From Nematopogon swammerdamellus (taxonomy: Eukaryota; Arthropoda; Insecta; Lepidoptera; Adelidae): 64,000 bases of DNA. The stretch covers positions 10,503,741 through 10,567,740 of the forward strand of contig OX336348.1 in NCBI GenBank assembly GCA_946902875.1. Reading direction: 5' to 3'. The translations under genes and the position numbers were made by a program. Numbering within the stretch: the first letter of the stretch is position 1; every line of letters begins with the position of its first letter. Below the pieces are notes generated by a model. It worked only from the letters and a program-made list of their open reading frames with translations. It was not told the origin of the DNA and ran no database searches. Positions 29,181 to 39,805 of the stretch are shown here, one piece after another.

Positions 29181-30420
29181 TTGGCTTCTGACATCTTTCA
29201 CAATTCCGGTACAAACCTTACAACACTAGTGAACGAACTCCAAGTCTCGACAAACATATCTTCTACTCAGTCTTTCTTTTTAGCCCCTACAAACGCACAT
29301 GAAATTAAACAATTGTTGACAGCAATGAAACCTAGTAATTCCTGTGGATCCGATGGAATTTCATCAACTTTATTAAAAAATATTTCTGAATTTCTATCAG
29401 AGCCACTTACATTTTTGTTTAACTTAAGCATGAGTGCAGGTGAGTTCCCTGATATTTTTATTTTTAACAGCCTTAGTTGTCCCGATATATAAAAACGGCC
29501 CAGTGGATAATATATCCAATTTCAGACCAATTTCACTACTGAACACACTTTCAAAACTTCTTGAAAAAATTATAAAAAAAAGACTTGTTCACTATTTAGA
29601 AAAACATAATCTAATTTCGGAAAACCAATTCGGCTTTAGAGAAAACCTAAGCACCGAAGATGCCATATAACGTGTAACAAACTATGTTTCTAGTGCTTTG
29701 GATAAACAGGAAAAATGCATTGGCATTTTCCTAGATTTGGCCAAAGCATTCGACACAGTGGCCATTCCCATTTTGCTGAAAAAGCTTGAAAGTGTGGGTA
29801 TTCGTGAGCTACCTCTAGGTTGGTTCCGATCTTACCTCACAAACCGTCAACAAGCAATTAGACATAAAGAAGACACGGATATCTCTGATTTCTTACCCAT
29901 CTGTTACGGTGTTCCCCAGGGCAGTGTTCTGGGTCCAGTCCTCTTTCTAATTTACATCGATGGGCTGTGTCGGACTAGTTTAGAACATGGCAATATAGTT
30001 ACGTTTGCTGATGATACTGTTATTCTATTTAAAGATAAATCATGGAAGGGTGTCACTGAAAAAGCACAATCTGGACTAAACGCAACATTAACATGGCTAC
30101 AAAATAATGTCCTATCAGTGAACTGTTCCAAAACAAAATATGTGACGTTCTCAATTACTCTTCGAAATCAACCATCCATAGATTCGAAGCTAACAGCTCA
30201 CAGCGTTGCCTGCAAAGGCCCGAATATATGTGACTGTTTACCACTGGAGCGTGTGGATAGGATTAAATATCTTGGCCTAATTATTGATAACCACCTCAAT
30301 TGGAAGGCACAGATTGAAGGTCTTACTAATAGAGTCAGAAAACTAATTTATTTCTTTAGTCAAATTCGTGAAATAGCTGACCCGGCTCTCCTCAAACAGG
30401 TTTACCTAGTATTGATGTAA
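29181..30420 (+). pseudogene. LINE reverse transcriptase in three frames
   Basis: PSNSCGSDGISSTLLKNI (motif 0/1) is in 29181-29492. VVPIYKNGPVDNISNFRPIS and QFGFRENLSTEDAI are in 29434-29670. The palm lies in 29698-30420: CIGIFLDLAKAFDTVAIPIL, CYGVPQGSVLGPVLFLIYID and VTFADDTVILF. The C-terminal thumb is cut at QVYLVLM. Two frame breaks and a TAA after EDAI show decay. Confidence 0.82.
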
Positions 30421-31231
30421 AAGTAATGAGTGAGTATATTACGAAAAATCTACATTGCGATCAGGCAAAACTACAAGCGTTGGGCATGGAGTTTTGTACG
30501 TAACCTTCCGTAGTCGTAAAATTCTTTAAATCTCTCGGATATTTCTTGTTTGGCGATTCTACTAGGTATTAGTTTCATAGTTTAATCTCAGTCTAAACAA
30601 TGTTTATTGATTCATTTGCATTGTATTGACGTAAGTATTATTCGTCAACATCCCTCAGCATAAGTGCTTTACGCCCGTGTGTACGTACGAGGTTTATTGT
30701 TTGAACAAGAATGCATTTGATGAAACGTGCGTCATTGTAATTTATAGTTATAACTACGTACGATGCTTGCGATATTTGTGTCTAATCTTACAAATGAAAA
30801 CATTACACAATAAATTAAAACTATTAAATATGCAAATTAAATTACAAACTATTCAGTGGTGTATCTTGGAACAGTAGGTATTAGCGCTATTGTTATAAAA
30901 TAAAAGTGATGCGATTGAAATGATGTTCTAACAAGTTGACGGATCTGTCGTAGATTTCCTTGACGGATGTTAAACGACAGGTTTTCCAACCCTTGTATGC
31001 TTCCTAATAATACCACTCACAAAACGTTATTGCGATTTTTAAGATTGATTGCGGCTTTGTTAAAACTAATACATTCACATTTATCACTTTCAAATAGATT
31101 ATGTGGCGATTATGTGACACAAAGAAAGTTTAAATTGAACTTATTTTAAGCAACACATTATTAACATAAATATAATCACGATATAAAAGTAAGAAGTATA
31201 AAGTAAATAGCGTAATATTAGTCCTTTCATA
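30421..31231. other. No recognised gene
   Basis: A/T-rich sequence with only short frames. No repeat, TIR or tail is evident. It may be one of the few unique (non-repeat) stretches in the window. Confidence 0.45.
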
Positions 31232-31522
31232 ATGTTTCTGGTGCGAGCAATAAACAGTTCGAGTATCATTATTGTTTGTAATAGTTTTATGGTAGCTTTT
31301 ATAACTTTTTGTCTACACCATTGCACTTTGTTTGGATGGGGATTAGCGCCTCAGATACACCTGTTATTTGTTTATTTCACTGCACTTTCGCTATTTTTAT
31401 GGTTCACAGACAAACCGGGACAGCTGACCGGCACTCAGCTGGTCGTCGATATGTGTGAGAATGAAACGAAAGTTATTGATCTGCAAAACGAACAGTTTTT
31501 TTACATATTCTACCGAACTTAG
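31232..31522 (+). CDS. Unrecognised 96-residue ORF with two hydrophobic segments
   Basis: I do not recognise this frame. Residues ~12-34 and ~44-58 are hydrophobic and long enough to span a membrane; the C-terminal third is polar and acidic (MCENETKVIDLQNEQ). No signal of a transposable-element protein is visible. It starts at an ATG in a stretch without recognised repeats, beside the end of the minus-strand Gypsy. It may be a chance ORF, a fragment of a host membrane protein exon or a spacer of the Gypsy 3' region. Confidence 0.2.
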   Translation: MFLVRAINSSSIIIVCNSFMVAFITFCLHHCTLFGWGLAPQIHLLFVYFTALSLFLWFTDKPGQLTGTQLVVDMCENETKVIDLQNEQFFYIFYRT

Positions 31523-31601
31523 ACACGTGATGTGGTATTGTAGTGTCTGTCTCCCTTGAATTATAGGTAGGAGATGTGGGACTGGGCTTCCTTGTATGTA
31601 C

Positions 31602-32045
31602 TTAAGCGGAGTCGGCAGGTGCGTCGCGTGAACCGTTTCTTTCATCGTTGGATAAGAAAGCCGCTTTCAGCCAGTCCAATATTATTGCAACTTCCCTGTT
31701 AGGAAATTTTACTATGAAATATTTGTTTTTCCTTTTCATTACCGGGAACGGTCCTTCGTACGGTGGTGTGAGAGGTCTTGCCACGTGATCACACCTGACG
31801 AACACGTGTGTGCACCTACTTAGTTCCGGATGCACAAAAACTGACGTCTGCCTAGCTTCGCGCTTAGGTACAGAAGCTATTTTGCTTATGTGTTCGCGCA
31901 GTTTATCCACATAGCTCTCATCGACCGTGTACGATGTTGGTGAAGGCTCGAAAAACTCTCCCGGCAGTCTAATGGTGGTTCCATAAACCATTTCAGCTGC
32001 GCTGATTGATGTGTCGTCTCGAAGAGCTGCTCTCAGACCATACAA
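31602..32045 (-). pseudogene. Gypsy integrase C-terminal segment
   Basis: 147 residues: YGLRAALRDDTSISAAEMVY then GTTIRLPGEFF, the conserved post-catalytic block, and VFVRCDHVARPLTPPYEGPF then PVMKRKNKYFIVKF, the SH3-like C-terminal domain. It follows the preceding frame by one frameshift. The stop after DAPADSA is a plausible native end. Confidence 0.82.
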
Positions 32046-33537
32046 AACTTTTGGTTAATTTTTCTGCCCAGTTCTCGCTGTTTGATCGGGCCATTAATGC
32101 TGCTTTCATACTTCGGTGAAAATTTTCGATAAGACCGTTCGATTGCGGGTGATAGCTGGTTGTCCTGATTTTTTTAATCCCCATGCACTTCGCGAGGTTC
32201 TGAAACAGCTCTGCCTCGAAGTTACGTCCTCGATCTGTGAAAATTCGTAGGGGACAGCCGAAACGGACAATCCAGTGCTCGTAGACAACCCTCGCGACAG
32301 TTTCTGCCGACATGTCGCTGACGGGGATTGCCTCTGGCCAATTTGTTGCTCGGTCCTCGATCGTCACTGCGTAGCGGTATCCATTTGAAGGCATGAGTGG
32401 ACCAACCATGTCCACATTCAGGTGCTGAAACCGATCACTTGGTTCATACTTCCCAAATTGCCACTTTGTATGCCGTGATACCTTCGACTTCTGGCATGGT
32501 AGACACGACTTTGTCCACCCCTTGACGTCGTTCAGCATGCCGGGCCAAAAGAATTTCTCCTTCATCAGCCTGCGCGTTCCTCTTACGCCTGGATGTGAAA
32601 TACCATTCATGGTCGTGAAGGCTTGATGGCGAAAGTTCTTCGTGAGGTACGGCCACGTCTTTCTGCCGATCGTGTCACAATAAACATTCAATTTGATGGC
32701 CGGAATCTGAACTAATCGGAGAGTTGAGTTTTCTCGTGAAAGAAATTCCTTCAGCTCTTCGTCTGCTTGTTGTTCTTGCGCCAGTTTCTCATAGTCTATT
32801 GCGCTGGGACAATTGATCTCGGCGAGGCGTGACAGAAAATCTGCCACAGGATTGTCTTCGCCGGCGATGTATTCGATGCTTGATACGAATTGTGATATGT
32901 AGTCAAGCTGGCGTAACCGTCTCGGCGTATCATTAGTTGTTTCGTTTTTCTTGAAGGCGAAAGTTAGAGGTTTGTGGTCGCAATAAACTTTAACAAACGA
33001 TCCCTCGATGAGCCGACGGAAGTGCTTGACCGCCATGTATATACCTAACAGCTCTTGGTCGTATGTGCTGGATTTGCGCTGTGTCTCACTCAACGTCTTA
33101 CTAAAGAAACCCAATGGCTCTCTTCCCTTTGATGAATGTTGGTGCAATACAACTCCGACACTAGTGTTGCTGGCATCTGTCATTATGCTTAGTTGAGCTC
33201 CCGCTGCGGGGTGCGCCAACATACACGCATTCTTAATTGCCTGTTTACAATTTTCGAAAGCGACGTCTGCCTCCGGTGTCCATTGAATTATGGTTTTGTC
33301 TTGTTTCTTTGAGTTCACCAAATATCTATTGAGTGGTGCTAAATAAACTGCAGCGTTTGGCAAGCATTCTCGATAGAAATTTATGGTACCAATGAATCGT
33401 CGTAACTCAAGAACCGTGGTGGGTTTCATGTAATTGCTCAACGCTGAGACTCTTTCAGGTAGCGGATTGATCCCTTCCAGGGAAACGGAGTATCCATGGA
33501 ATGACAGCTGTGACCGATTGAATTCTGACTTCTGCAT
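31993..33537 (-). pseudogene. Gypsy RNase H and integrase
   Basis: 514 residues. RRFIGTINFYRECLPN ends the RT thumb. IMTDASNTSVGVVLHQ and STYDQELLGIYMAVKHFRRL are RNase H, as is VYCDHKPLTFAF. The integrase has HPGVRGTRRLMKEKFFWPGM and CLPCQKSKV (zinc-binding), NVDMVGPL, IFTDRGRNFEAELFQ and SYHPQSNGLIENFHRSMKAA (D, D, E). The frame leaves homology after NWAEKLTKSFV, where the last integrase part moves to the next frame. Confidence 0.88.
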
Positions 33538-34016
33538 GTTTAAAGTAATGCCGTGCGCGTCGAGGCGTCGTGAGACTTCTCGCAGATGTTTTTTTGTGTG
33601 CTTCCTCGTCCTCGGATGCTATTATTATATCGTCCACGTAGGCGAAGACATAATCTAGTCGGAACGGTGTGAATAAACCTGCAGAAAGACATCCCAGCGT
33701 TTTTTAGGCCGAAGCACATGCGTCGGTATTCAAACAGGCCGACAGGTGTGGTTACCGCTGTCCTAGGAATGTCTTCTTTACGAACCGGTATTTGATGGTA
33801 AGCTTTGTTAAGGTCAATCTTGGAGAATACCCTTTTGTTTTGTAAAATGTAGGTGAAGTCATGTAATCGTGGAGTGGGATATGCGTCCAAAATCGTGTTT
33901 CCATTGAGTAATCGGTAATCACCTACGATTCTGATGTCACCGTTTTTCTTGTCGACCACATGTATCGGCGAAGCCCACGGACTCTTACTGGGTTGTATAA
34001 TACCGAGTTCGAGCAT
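33455..34016 (-). pseudogene. Gypsy reverse transcriptase
   Basis: Frame 34016-33540: LELGIIQPSKSPWASPIHVV, GDIRIVGDYRLLNGNT, VFSKIDLNKAYHQIPV (first Asp) and RRMCFGLKNAGMSFCRFI. A frame change follows, and the catalytic AYVDDIIIASEDEEAH is in 33637-33455. The part from KSEFNRSQLSFHGYSVSLEG resumes in the 33537 frame. All RT motifs are present, but three frames are needed. Confidence 0.85.
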
Positions 34017-34621
34017 TGTCTCGATTTCCTGTTTAACTTTTTTGTACTTATCCGGAGCAAGGGGTCTAGATCGGCAGTGAACGGGGGGGGGGGGGGGGGG
34101 GGGGGGCCTTTTGTCTCAATATAGTGCTCGACGCTGCGTTTTATGGCTTGCTTTCCGAAAACGGACGGCTTTGTTACGTTGGGGAAGGAGGCTATTATCT
34201 CACCAAATGGGTCGCCAGCGCAGACGGTTTTTATTGTCGGTTGATCGGACGATATTGCTGTAGTTTTCCCGTGGAGTTCCGTTGTACCATCGATTAGACG
34301 TCGATTCCTCAGATCCATGAGCAGGTTATGATACTCCAAGAAATCTGCCCCTATTATAGGCATCCGCACGTTCGCCTCCAGGAAACTCCATTTGTATGGC
34401 CTTCTTAGTCCGAGATCGAGAGTTAGTGACTTCTCACCGTATGTGGTTATCGCGGACCCGTTTGCAGCGTATAACATATAATCGGAGGGTGTACCTTTGT
34501 TCCGACGTAGCACCGAGATATCCGCTCCGGAGTCCACGAGGAAATTGATTCCCGAGTTGCGGTCTGTTATGTATAGGCGTTTCGAATTTTCCAGTGTGCA
34601 GACCTCCGCCTTAGGCTGCAC
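33923..34621 (-). pseudogene. Gypsy protease and beginning of RT, broken by a C/G homopolymer
   Basis: INFLVDSGADISVLRRNKGT is the retropepsin active site (DSGA), and IIGADFLEYHNLLMDLRNRR its C-terminal part. The frame proceeds to VEHYIETKGPP, the standard lead-in to RT, and then enters a run of eight or so prolines encoded by a 24-base homopolymer (G34083-34106 on the + strand). After it the frame is wrong; the true RT continues in 33540-34016. Confidence 0.85.
34083..34106 (+). repeat. 24-base G homopolymer
   Basis: An uninterrupted run of G on the + strand inside the Gypsy pol gene. It lies where a Pro-Pro dipeptide is expected (KGPP) and shifts the reading frame. Confidence 0.95.
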
Positions 34622-34626
34622 TGCGT

Positions 34627-35013
34627 CTAGTTTTCCGTTTGATTTTTCTCCTGGTCTTCACACGAGCATTCTTGCTCACACTTGTTGGCCATCTCGCGGA
34701 ACGTGTGATGGTACCAGCATAGCCAGCCGGTCTGCTGCCTCGATACACCTATACGCGAGCTTGATCTGTACGTACGTGCCGGTGTCCGCGAGTGGGGACG
34801 ATGCGAGCGTCGCTGTTTCACCTGTTCGTCGCGTAACGACGCGATTTCGGCACACATGCGTGCCATCTGTGTGGTGAGAGCGGCAACGGACGCCTGCATC
34901 GCGACTGACTGTGATGCGCCCGTCGCAGGTGTCAGTTCGTTTACCTGAGCACAACGTGTGTTTTCAAGAACGCTGTCCGCGATAACGGCTAGGTCTTCTA
35001 AGCTCTGCCTCAT
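34627..35013 (-). pseudogene. Gypsy Gag, C-terminal region
   Basis: 128 residues with a coiled-coil-like middle (AALTTQMARMCAEIASLRDE) and the end TGWLCWYHHTFREMANKCEQ then EC. The 'C-(W/Y)-Y-H-x2-F-x3-A-x-x-C-x3-C' knuckle is typical of a lineage of arthropod Gypsy elements, with a CHCC rather than CCHC order. The N-terminal capsid part is missing, since only about 100 bases separate it from the LTR. Confidence 0.7.
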
Positions 35014-35561
35014 GATTCCCAGTCTCTACTCAAGAGCACTAAATGTCACGTAAAACACTGAATGTCCACAATTAACTCGCGCGCGAATCACGTCGGGTTG
35101 TCACCAGTTGTACCGTTGCGTTGGTACTAAATATGTGGGACTTAGGTTAGGTGACATAAATAAAAATGCTGTGATACGTCTAGTCCGTGTATTCACTAAA
35201 AAGAGACTAAGGCTGACATTCATAGTCGCAACGAGCGTGCTTAGTTCGTCTCTGAGTTCAAACTTTGACGTTTACCACTCTCATAGACAAGCCGTGCGCG
35301 CGCTAAGCAACCGTCTTTGAGTTTGAAAACTAAGCCGAGTCCAAGTCTAGTCTCCCGACGACTTTAGCTTCGAAAGCGAACTTACGAGTTTTCTGTCTCT
35401 TTCATTTTAGTACAAATGAGGGAGTAGCGCAAAATAGATACACAGAGCATGCAGCAGAGCATCATTGATTGACGTACTGGCTGTCATCTGTTTTGTTTTC
35501 GACGTTTCACTTCACATTTCTTTCGTATTTGGTTCAGTGTTTTATATATATGTAAATAAAA

Positions 35562-35861
35562 ATGTATCAGGATTTGGAGCAGTTGTTCGAGGAGATAGAT
35601 GAACTAGGTCGATATGATTTCGACCTTCCTGCCATGCCACGACGCAGTAAAGTGTACTTGCGGGACGTAATCGACCCGTTTGAGTTCTACAGCGATGAAG
35701 AGTTCCGAGCGAGGTATCGCTTCTCAAAGGAGACCGTACGCAATATTATATTGCCTGAAGTAATCGATGGTCTAAGGAAATTCAACAACCGAGGCCTCCC
35801 TGTTACACCCGAGCTGCAGTTGTTAATAGCCCTGAGATTTTACAGCACAGCATCATTTCAG
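35562..35861 (+). pseudogene. Harbinger copy 1 transposase exon 1
   Basis: 100 codons starting MYQDLEQLFEEIDELGRYDF and ending STASFQ before the donor CAG|GTTAATG. The sequence matches copy 2 exon 1 with almost no change. The gene is broken downstream because a Gypsy is inserted at the beginning of exon 2. Confidence 0.85.
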
Positions 35862-36018
35862 GTTAATGCTATGCTTACCTATTAGTATTTTTAAAATACT
35901 ATTTTAATAGACAGTGCTGTTGTTACGTATAAATACTTTGTTACTTAATAAAAAAAAATTAATTCTCAAATAACTACCTATCCACTTAATTTAACTATAT
36001 TGTTTATATGTAGGTTGT

Positions 36019-36149
36019 TGTTGTGAAAATAAATACCTTTCTCGTAATAGGTTTTATTCAAGAAAATAATGCAACGACAGACATTTCACAATGTCGAGTT
36101 TGACATAGAATTACTGACCACAGATTACTATTATTTGAATTTCACTACA
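36019..36149 (-). repeat. 3' LTR of the young Gypsy
   Basis: 131 bases, identical to the 5' LTR. The ORF stop at 36157 is only seven bases from this LTR, so the polypurine tract is very short or overlaps the coding end. Confidence 0.95.
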
Positions 36150-36156
36150 TTAATCG

Positions 36157-39100
36157 CTACTTAAAATTCAAACAATAGTCAGAAAAATGTTCAGGCACTC
36201 TACGTAATCTTGTAGACGAACGTTGGGGCAGGGTTAGAGGCTGTGAGGTCTCCAGACTACGATCGGCTGACGGTCCAGGTTCTACGTCGATGATAGGTTC
36301 AAAATGGCTCTCTTGGTCCTCCATCACATCAGGTCCAGCAGCGGGGTTGTCTGTCTCAGGAGAATTATAAATGAGAGGCGCATACTCAGTACTGGTTCCA
36401 GTTGGGGCTAAGTGTCTATTCGAAACTGTAGTTTCAGTTCCATCTCGGAGTTTGACATAGGAATACGCTGGATTGGCTTCAAGAAGTTCAACTTCCTCTA
36501 CTAGCGGTTCATATTTGCTCGTTCGGTTGTGCCGTTTCATAAGTATGGTTCCAGGTGTAGCCAACCAACTAGGAATAGATTCTCCATTGCTTGATCGACG
36601 GCTGTGAGAGAACATTCTTTCATGTGGAGTACAATTAGTTGCTGTACAAAGCAAAGATCGAATAGCATGTAAAGATTCCTGTAATACTTGCTCCCACATT
36701 GTTATAGGCATTGATCTAGTTTTAAGAGTCAATTGTACAGTTTTCCATATTGTTCCGTTATATCTTTCAGTTTGACCATTTCCTGGGGCATTATATGCAG
36801 TCGTTCGGCTTGTTGCAATTCCTTTGGAATGCAGAAACTGCTTCAGTTCTAGAGACATGAACGAAGAGCCACGATCTGAATGTATATAGGCCGGCATTCC
36901 AAATATCCAGAATAAGTTTGTTAAATGCTTTACTACCGTAGCCGTGCTAAGGTCAAAGCAAGGTAATGCGAACGGGAATCTCGAATACTCATCTACTACA
37001 GTAAGTATGTACTTGTTATTTGTAGAAGATGGAAGAGGACCCTTAAAGTCTATAGCTAGCCTTTCGAATGGAGCGGTAGCTTTTATTAGAGTACCTCTAT
37101 TATGCAAAAATCTAGGTTTTACTTCTGCACAAATGCTACACTGAGCAGTCATTTTCCTTACTTCCTCAACTGTATAAGGTAAGTTTTTACTGTGAATCCA
37201 GTGAACCATTCTTGTAACGCTAGGATGACTTAGCGACGAGTGCAGCTCTATAAGCTTTGAATCAGAATGAAGATTCGCACATACTCTGGATAATGCATCA
37301 GCTGAGAGGTTTTCGTGACCTGGTCTATAGATTATGTCAAATTTGTAAGATGATAATTCGAGTCGCCACCTTTCTATTTTCTCGTTCTTTATTTTACTAG
37401 TGTGTTTCATGTTAAACATAAAAGAGACAGACCTTTGGTCTGTGATCAACTTGAATGGTCGCCCTAGGAGAAATTGTCTCCATTTACGAAGCGATTCCAC
37501 AATAGCATAGGCTTCTTTTTCTATTGAAGAATGATTCCGTTCACTTGCACACAGAGTTCTTGAAAAGAATGCAACGGGTCTGCCAGCTTGTGATAGGGAG
37601 GCGGCGATAGCAAAGTCGGATGCGTCAGTTTCGACTGTAAATTCAACATTTTCATCTATTGCTGAGATAGCTGATTTACTTATATCGGTTTTTAAATTTT
37701 GAAAAGCCTGCTGAGCTTCATTAGATATTGGAAACGATGAAGTAACTAGCTTATTAATTTTGTCGGAAAATTTGGGAATCCACTTCGAATAATGGGAAAA
37801 CATGCCAATTGCTCTTCTCGTAGAAGCTGAATCCTGTGGGACAGGGAGTTCCAGTAATGGTTTTAAGCGGTCTGGGTCAGGTTTTATGTCGTTTTTAGAT
37901 ATTAAATAACCGAGTAGATTTATGGTGTTCAGACCAAAGGAGCTTTTTTCCTCATTAATGGTTAAATTATGATCCAAGGCTACTTGCATGAATCTCGCTA
38001 ATTTGCGATCATGGTCGGTTTTATCTAATCCGCAAATAGTAATGTCGTCAAGGTAAGTGTATACTCCCTGTAAATCTTCTTTTCTGATTATGTCATCCAT
38101 TACTCTCTGGAAAAGTGCTACACCATTAGTCACTCCAAAAGGTATTCTTGTAAATTGGTACAGATTGCCAGCCGCTTCGAAAGCTGTGTAGATTCTGTCT
38201 TCTTGCATGATGGGAATCTGATGATATGCGCTTCGCAGATCTACTTTACTGAAAACGTTATGCTGGGCAACTTTCGATATTAATTCTTCCATGTTGGGCA
38301 GGGGGTACGCATCGAGTTGGGTAAATCTGTTGATAGTCCTTGAATAGTCTACGACCATTCTCTTCTTGTGATTTTGATGGGTCGTTATTAAAAGTTGAGC
38401 TCGCCACGGTGATGAACTTGGTTCTATAATACCATCCTCAAGAAGCTTTTGTACTTCATTATGAATGAAAGCTTTGTCGACGTCAGAATACTTGCGTGAT
38501 TTGACAGCAATCGGTTTGCAATTAGTATCCAAGTGTTCAAAAAGTTTCAACGGTTGTACCAATGCCATAGTAAGTGAGTTGCATGAGATTTTTAGCGGGG
38601 TTCTGGGGCCTCCAAAAGCGACTTCGAGAGTTTGATGCTTTTCAAAAACATCGTTTCCAAGAATTATGTCAGCGCATAGGTCGTTCAATATAAGCATCGG
38701 AATATTGTTATGAGTGTGTCCCTTTACATGTATGTTAGCATGACATATTCCTTCGACTTGGGTTTGACTTGATTTGGAAGCTAACGTTATTGTTTCCTTG
38801 TGGTTTGTTTTAGGAAAACCATATTGTTCAATCAGGTTGCGACTTATGAAAGTGCTAGTACTTCCAGTGTCTATTAGCGCCTGTACTGGTATATCGTTGA
38901 CTGTGACGGGAACTGTAGTTTTACGCAAGCCAATGGGGGCCGCAGCTGTCAAAATATTACAATTATTGGGCTCTTCTGCACTCATTACGGCGTTTTGCTT
39001 AGCAGATCGGCAAACTTTTGCGTAGTGTCCATGTTTTAAACATTTCAGGCAAGTAGAGTTGAATGCGGGGCATTTACGACGTGGATGTCGGGGTTCGTTT

Positions 39101-39759
39101 CCACAGAAATAACAAGCGTCAGCTTTCTCGGATTTCTTTGTATGAGCAGCAGAAGAAGATGGTATGTTGTCCTTTCCATTTTCATGGAGCACGTTCAAGT
39201 GTCTGGAACTCATAAATTTATCTGAGTGTATTTGAGCTAGTTCCAGAGCTCGAGCTTGTTTATGCGCTTCGCTTAGATCGAGACTGATGTTCTCGAGTAG
39301 TCTTTGACGTATGTTGGCTGACATGAGTCCGGTGATGAAAGCATCCCGTATAAAATCATTTTGGTTTTGAGCTGCACTTACAGCTTGAAAGTTGCACTCT
39401 TTGGCTAGCAACTGGAGAGTATGTAGGTAGTTATCGATAGTCTCACCAGGTTGTTGCTGCCTGGTGGCTAGTTGATGTCTTGCATATACTTCATTGCTTG
39501 GTTTGATGAATATTCCGTCGAGTATTTCGATTGCCGTCGTGTATGTGGTGACTTCACTAATGTGACTGTAGATTACCGGAGATACATGATTGATTAGAAG
39601 TTGCAACTTAGTTTGATCAGTAAGTTCTTGGTCTCCATTGTTGGCTGTGATGAAGTTATTGAATGTTTTCTTCCAATGTGTCCAGAGAGGAGTGTTATGC
39701 TCTGTTGTTATGGACGGGTCCGCCTCAAATCGGTTTGGTCGTAGGAACTTCTCCATCAC
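36157..39759 (-). CDS. Gypsy Gag-Pol polyprotein, single intact ORF
   Basis: 1200 residues. Gag is about 1-260, with two knuckles: CYFCGNEPRHPRRKC (216-230) and CLKCLKHGHYAKVC (237-250). Protease active site ALIDTGSTSTF (Asp297). RT: EDGIIEPSSSPWRAQLL (441-457), VFSKVDLRSAYHQIPI (first Asp near 507) and YLDD at 569-572, a less common form of Y(V/M)DD. RNase H from TVETDASDFAIAASL (708-722). Integrase with zinc-binding H/H/C874/C877, then Asp904 (LAIDFKGPL), Asp962 (IHSDRGSSF) and Glu998 (NGQTERYNG), a D-57-D-35-E spacing. There is no chromodomain. Gag and Pol share one frame without a frameshift signal. The C-terminus after ~1100 is an unassigned acidic tail. The start Met lies 46 bases inside the 5' LTR boundary. 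Confidence 0.93.
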   Translation of the reverse strand: MMEKFLRPNRFEADPSITTEHNTPLWTHWKKTFNNFITANNGDQELTDQTKLQLLINHVSPVIYSHISEVTTYTTAIEILDGIFIKPSNEVYARHQLATRQQQPGETIDNYLHTLQLLAKECNFQAVSAAQNQNDFIRDAFITGLMSANIRQRLLENISLDLSEAHKQARALELAQIHSDKFMSSRHLNVLHENGKDNIPSSSAAHTKKSEKADACYFCGNEPRHPRRKCPAFNSTCLKCLKHGHYAKVCRSAKQNAVMSAEEPNNCNILTAAAPIGLRKTTVPVTVNDIPVQALIDTGSTSTFISRNLIEQYGFPKTNHKETITLASKSSQTQVEGICHANIHVKGHTHNNIPMLILNDLCADIILGNDVFEKHQTLEVAFGGPRTPLKISCNSLTMALVQPLKLFEHLDTNCKPIAVKSRKYSDVDKAFIHNEVQKLLEDGIIEPSSSPWRAQLLITTHQNHKKRMVVDYSRTINRFTQLDAYPLPNMEELISKVAQHNVFSKVDLRSAYHQIPIMQEDRIYTAFEAAGNLYQFTRIPFGVTNGVALFQRVMDDIIRKEDLQGVYTYLDDITICGLDKTDHDRKLARFMQVALDHNLTINEEKSSFGLNTINLLGYLISKNDIKPDPDRLKPLLELPVPQDSASTRRAIGMFSHYSKWIPKFSDKINKLVTSSFPISNEAQQAFQNLKTDISKSAISAIDENVEFTVETDASDFAIAASLSQAGRPVAFFSRTLCASERNHSSIEKEAYAIVESLRKWRQFLLGRPFKLITDQRSVSFMFNMKHTSKIKNEKIERWRLELSSYKFDIIYRPGHENLSADALSRVCANLHSDSKLIELHSSLSHPSVTRMVHWIHSKNLPYTVEEVRKMTAQCSICAEVKPRFLHNRGTLIKATAPFERLAIDFKGPLPSSTNNKYILTVVDEYSRFPFALPCFDLSTATVVKHLTNLFWIFGMPAYIHSDRGSSFMSLELKQFLHSKGIATSRTTAYNAPGNGQTERYNGTIWKTVQLTLKTRSMPITMWEQVLQESLHAIRSLLCTATNCTPHERMFSHSRRSSNGESIPSWLATPGTILMKRHNRTSKYEPLVEEVELLEANPAYSYVKLRDGTETTVSNRHLAPTGTSTEYAPLIYNSPETDNPAAGPDVMEDQESHFEPIIDVEPGPSADRSLETSQPLTLPQRSSTRLRRVPEHFSDYCLNFK

Positions 39760-39787
39760 ATCATGATCATGATCTAAGTAATTATTT

Positions 39788-39804
39788 TTATTTTCTTGAA
39801 TAAA
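39788..39804 (-). promoter_or_regulatory. Candidate primer-binding site complementary to the LTR (self-priming)
   Basis: On the minus strand the bases TTTATTCAAGAAAATAA start one base after the 5' LTR, where a tRNA-complementary primer site is expected. They do not begin with the TGG of most tRNA-primed elements. They are an exact 17-base complement of 39840-39856 in the LTR. In Tf1/sushi-type elements the RNA 5' end folds back on the primer site in this way. The function here is inferred. Confidence 0.6.
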
Positions 39805-39805
39805 T

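Larger units (their letters stand above)
28273..30420 (+). mobile_element. Decayed LINE with PHD-like ORF1 start, endonuclease stub and RT
   Basis: Pieces in order: zinc-finger start (28273), endonuclease C-terminus fused by deletion, linker (28613-29038), RT fingers (29181-29670) and RT palm/thumb (29698-30420). Many frame changes and stops, and no 3' end after 30420. The 5' UTR may begin near 28141, directly beside the inverted satellite. Confidence 0.8.
31602..35207 (-). mobile_element. Decayed Ty3/Gypsy retrotransposon
   Basis: On the minus strand: end of Gag with zinc knuckle (35013), protease and RT start (34621), RT (34016), YVDD box (near 33620), RNase H and integrase (33537 to 31602). 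Several frameshifts. Next to Gag a primer-binding-like TGGTGACAACCCGACGTG is at 35089-35106 (-), and a putative 5' LTR starts two bases further (35109 on the + strand). This LTR is interrupted by Harbinger copy 1 at the TAA at 35208. No 3' LTR was found near 31500. Confidence 0.82.

Noticed and set aside
36157..39759. A host gene or domesticated gag-pol
   Set aside because: Identical LTRs and a GTTGT target duplication show a plain retrotransposon insertion.
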